Both the position numbers and the translations under genes were made by a program. A stretch of DNA of 6,941 nt from Alphaproteobacteria bacterium (GTDB lineage: Bacteria; Pseudomonadota; Alphaproteobacteria; UBA8366; GCA-2717185). The DNA lies in contig JAESSL010000104.1 in assembly GCA_016764135.1 (NCBI GenBank), positions 1 to 6,941 of the forward strand, given 5' to 3'. The stretch's first letter is position 1, and each line of letters begins with the position of its first letter. The notes beneath the pieces were generated by a model that did no database searches, was not told the DNA's origin, and saw only the letters and a program-made list of their open reading frames with translations. Shown piece after piece: positions 6,522-6,941 of this stretch.

Positions 6522-6852
6522 GAATTTTCCTGCCGCCAGAATTCGATAAAAATGACGCCGCGCCCAGAGGTTTTACCCGATGCGGCGCGGAGTCCTTGAT
6601 AACCCGCGTGTCGCCCGCGTGCAGCACGCGGGATTGCGCCGTGGTGGGATCCTGCTTGTAATCGGGGGTGTAATCATGAAATTCGAGAGCGCCTGAGACG
6701 ACATGAAGAACGCCCCACACGCCCTCTTTGGTGCGGTGATCCTTCAACAGCGCTGCGGGCGCGCCGTGTCTTGGGTGAAGACTGGCGTGCGCCGGTAGGC
6801 TGTCAGGGAGGGTGGTAACGCCTTCATGATTACGCTTTCCTGTCGTATCCAT
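6514..6852 (-). CDS. DUF1971 (YeaR/TehB-like cupin) protein with frameshifted C-terminus
   Basis: This small single-domain protein, 112 residues from ATG 6852, resembles DUF1971 proteins such as E. coli YeaR and the N-terminal part of some TehB proteins. These have a cupin-like beta barrel with no settled biochemical role and have been linked to nitrate/nitrite or tellurite response. LPDSLP (15-20), PAALLKDHRTKEGVWGVLHV (32-51), SGALEF (53-58), LHAGD (77-81) and HRVKPLG (91-97) follow the family pattern. After Ser100-Phe101 the frame gives LSNSGGRKIPS, unlike the family's F.EF.R ending. One extra base in the T5 run (6552-6548, minus strand) gives SFFIEFWRQENS and a stop at 6520-6518, a 111-residue protein. 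The ATG has only a weak AAGA upstream. A TTG at 6897 would add 15 residues with a GGGG nearby and cannot be excluded. The gene converges on the dehydrogenase. Confidence 0.75.
   Translation of the reverse strand: MDTTGKRNHEGVTTLPDSLPAHASLHPRHGAPAALLKDHRTKEGVWGVLHVVSGALEFHDYTPDYKQDPTTAQSRVLHAGDTRVIKDSAPHRVKPLGAASFLSNSGGRKIPS
6518..6521. other. CTAG shared by two convergent stop codons
   Basis: The plus-strand TAG of the dehydrogenase is 6519-6521. The minus-strand TAG of the frame-corrected DUF1971 gene is 6520-6518. With the sequence as given, the DUF1971 frame instead ends at TAA 6516-6514, overlapping the dehydrogenase 3' end. No U-tract hairpin follows either stop, so termination signals at this junction are not evident. 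Confidence 0.65.
6548..6552 (-). other. Probable frameshift site: A5 (plus) / T5 (minus) run in the DUF1971 gene
   Basis: The minus-strand codons are TCA TTT TTA TCG. Lengthening the T run from five to six gives TCA TTT TTT ATC GAA TTC TGG CGG, which encodes S-F-F-I-E-F-W-R, the expected family ending. The corrected frame stops at TAG 6520-6518. A sequencing or assembly error, a real one-base deletion, or slippage on the homopolymer would all look the same here. Confidence 0.75.
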
Positions 6853-6941
6853 TATTCTTTTAGGGCGTGCGATTTTCGGTTGCGGCGGGTTGATCAATCC
6901 AACCCCGATTTTGAAGGGTTCCGGAATCGGAGTCCGTCACC
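6853..6941 (-). other. Window edge upstream of DUF1971 gene, content undecided
   Basis: Two minus-strand frames run into the window edge. One ends at TGA 6896-6894 with the peptide GDGLRFRNPSKSGLD. The other ends at TAA 6862-6860 with the tail QPAATENRTP. The third frame is the DUF1971 frame itself, open back to a TGA at 6939-6937. Either of the first two could be the 3' end of an upstream minus-strand gene, but 89 bases are too few to decide. No convincing promoter is visible. Confidence 0.2.

Noticed and set aside
6520..6531. AGGAA-TT-TTCCT near-palindrome as a terminator
   Set aside because: Five-base arms with a two-base centre cannot form a stable RNA hairpin, and no U-tract follows.
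1..6941. Mobile element, CRISPR, phage or defence system
   Set aside because: No transposase, integrase, spacer-repeat pattern, terminal repeats or nuclease/toxin genes were seen; every sizeable gene fits a metabolic or transport family.

Overview
The window looks like ordinary chromosomal DNA of a moderately GC-rich bacterium. The codon use, the Shine-Dalgarno sites and the mix of catabolic genes suggest a proteobacterium, most likely an alphaproteobacterium, but this is inference: there is no rRNA or other taxonomic marker. I see no tRNA, CRISPR array, transposase, integrase or attachment site, and no clear defence system.

Left block (1-3932, + strand). The window opens inside the 3' half of a hydantoinase/5-oxoprolinase subunit A gene (hyuA-like). 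The subunit B gene (hyuB-like) overlaps it by 8 bases, so the two are translationally coupled. The hyuB N-terminus carries five tandem 15-bp units encoding (Q/K)TDPA, which are not a normal family feature. A 74-base gap follows, with a plausible promoter whose -10 box lies in a 15-bp palindrome. Next is a 352-residue Gfo/Idh/MocA-type Rossmann oxidoreductase that lacks the usual catalytic Lys and the Asp/His of the second motif.

Middle block (3958-5627, - strand). A SulP/SLC26-type anion transporter with a C-terminal STAS domain converges on the oxidoreductase gene. The junction holds a 13-bp-arm inverted repeat that includes the transporter's stop codon.

Right block (5628-6941). A divergent intergenic region with several small inverted repeats leads into a short-chain dehydrogenase/reductase gene (+) with a complete catalytic tetrad. 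A small DUF1971 (YeaR/TehB-like cupin) gene converges on it from the right edge. The DUF1971 C-terminus appears frameshifted at a run of five A/T bases. Adding one base restores the family-like ending and places its stop in the CTAG shared with the dehydrogenase stop.

How the genes may work together: HyuA and HyuB should form one ATP-dependent amidohydrolase that opens a hydantoin, 5-oxoproline or similar cyclic amide. The Gfo/Idh-like protein may act in the same catabolic route, but it has its own apparent promoter. Transporter, dehydrogenase and DUF1971 protein cannot be tied to that route from sequence alone. The best leads are the DUF1971 frameshift, the hyuB repeat and the non-canonical active site of the Gfo/Idh-like protein.
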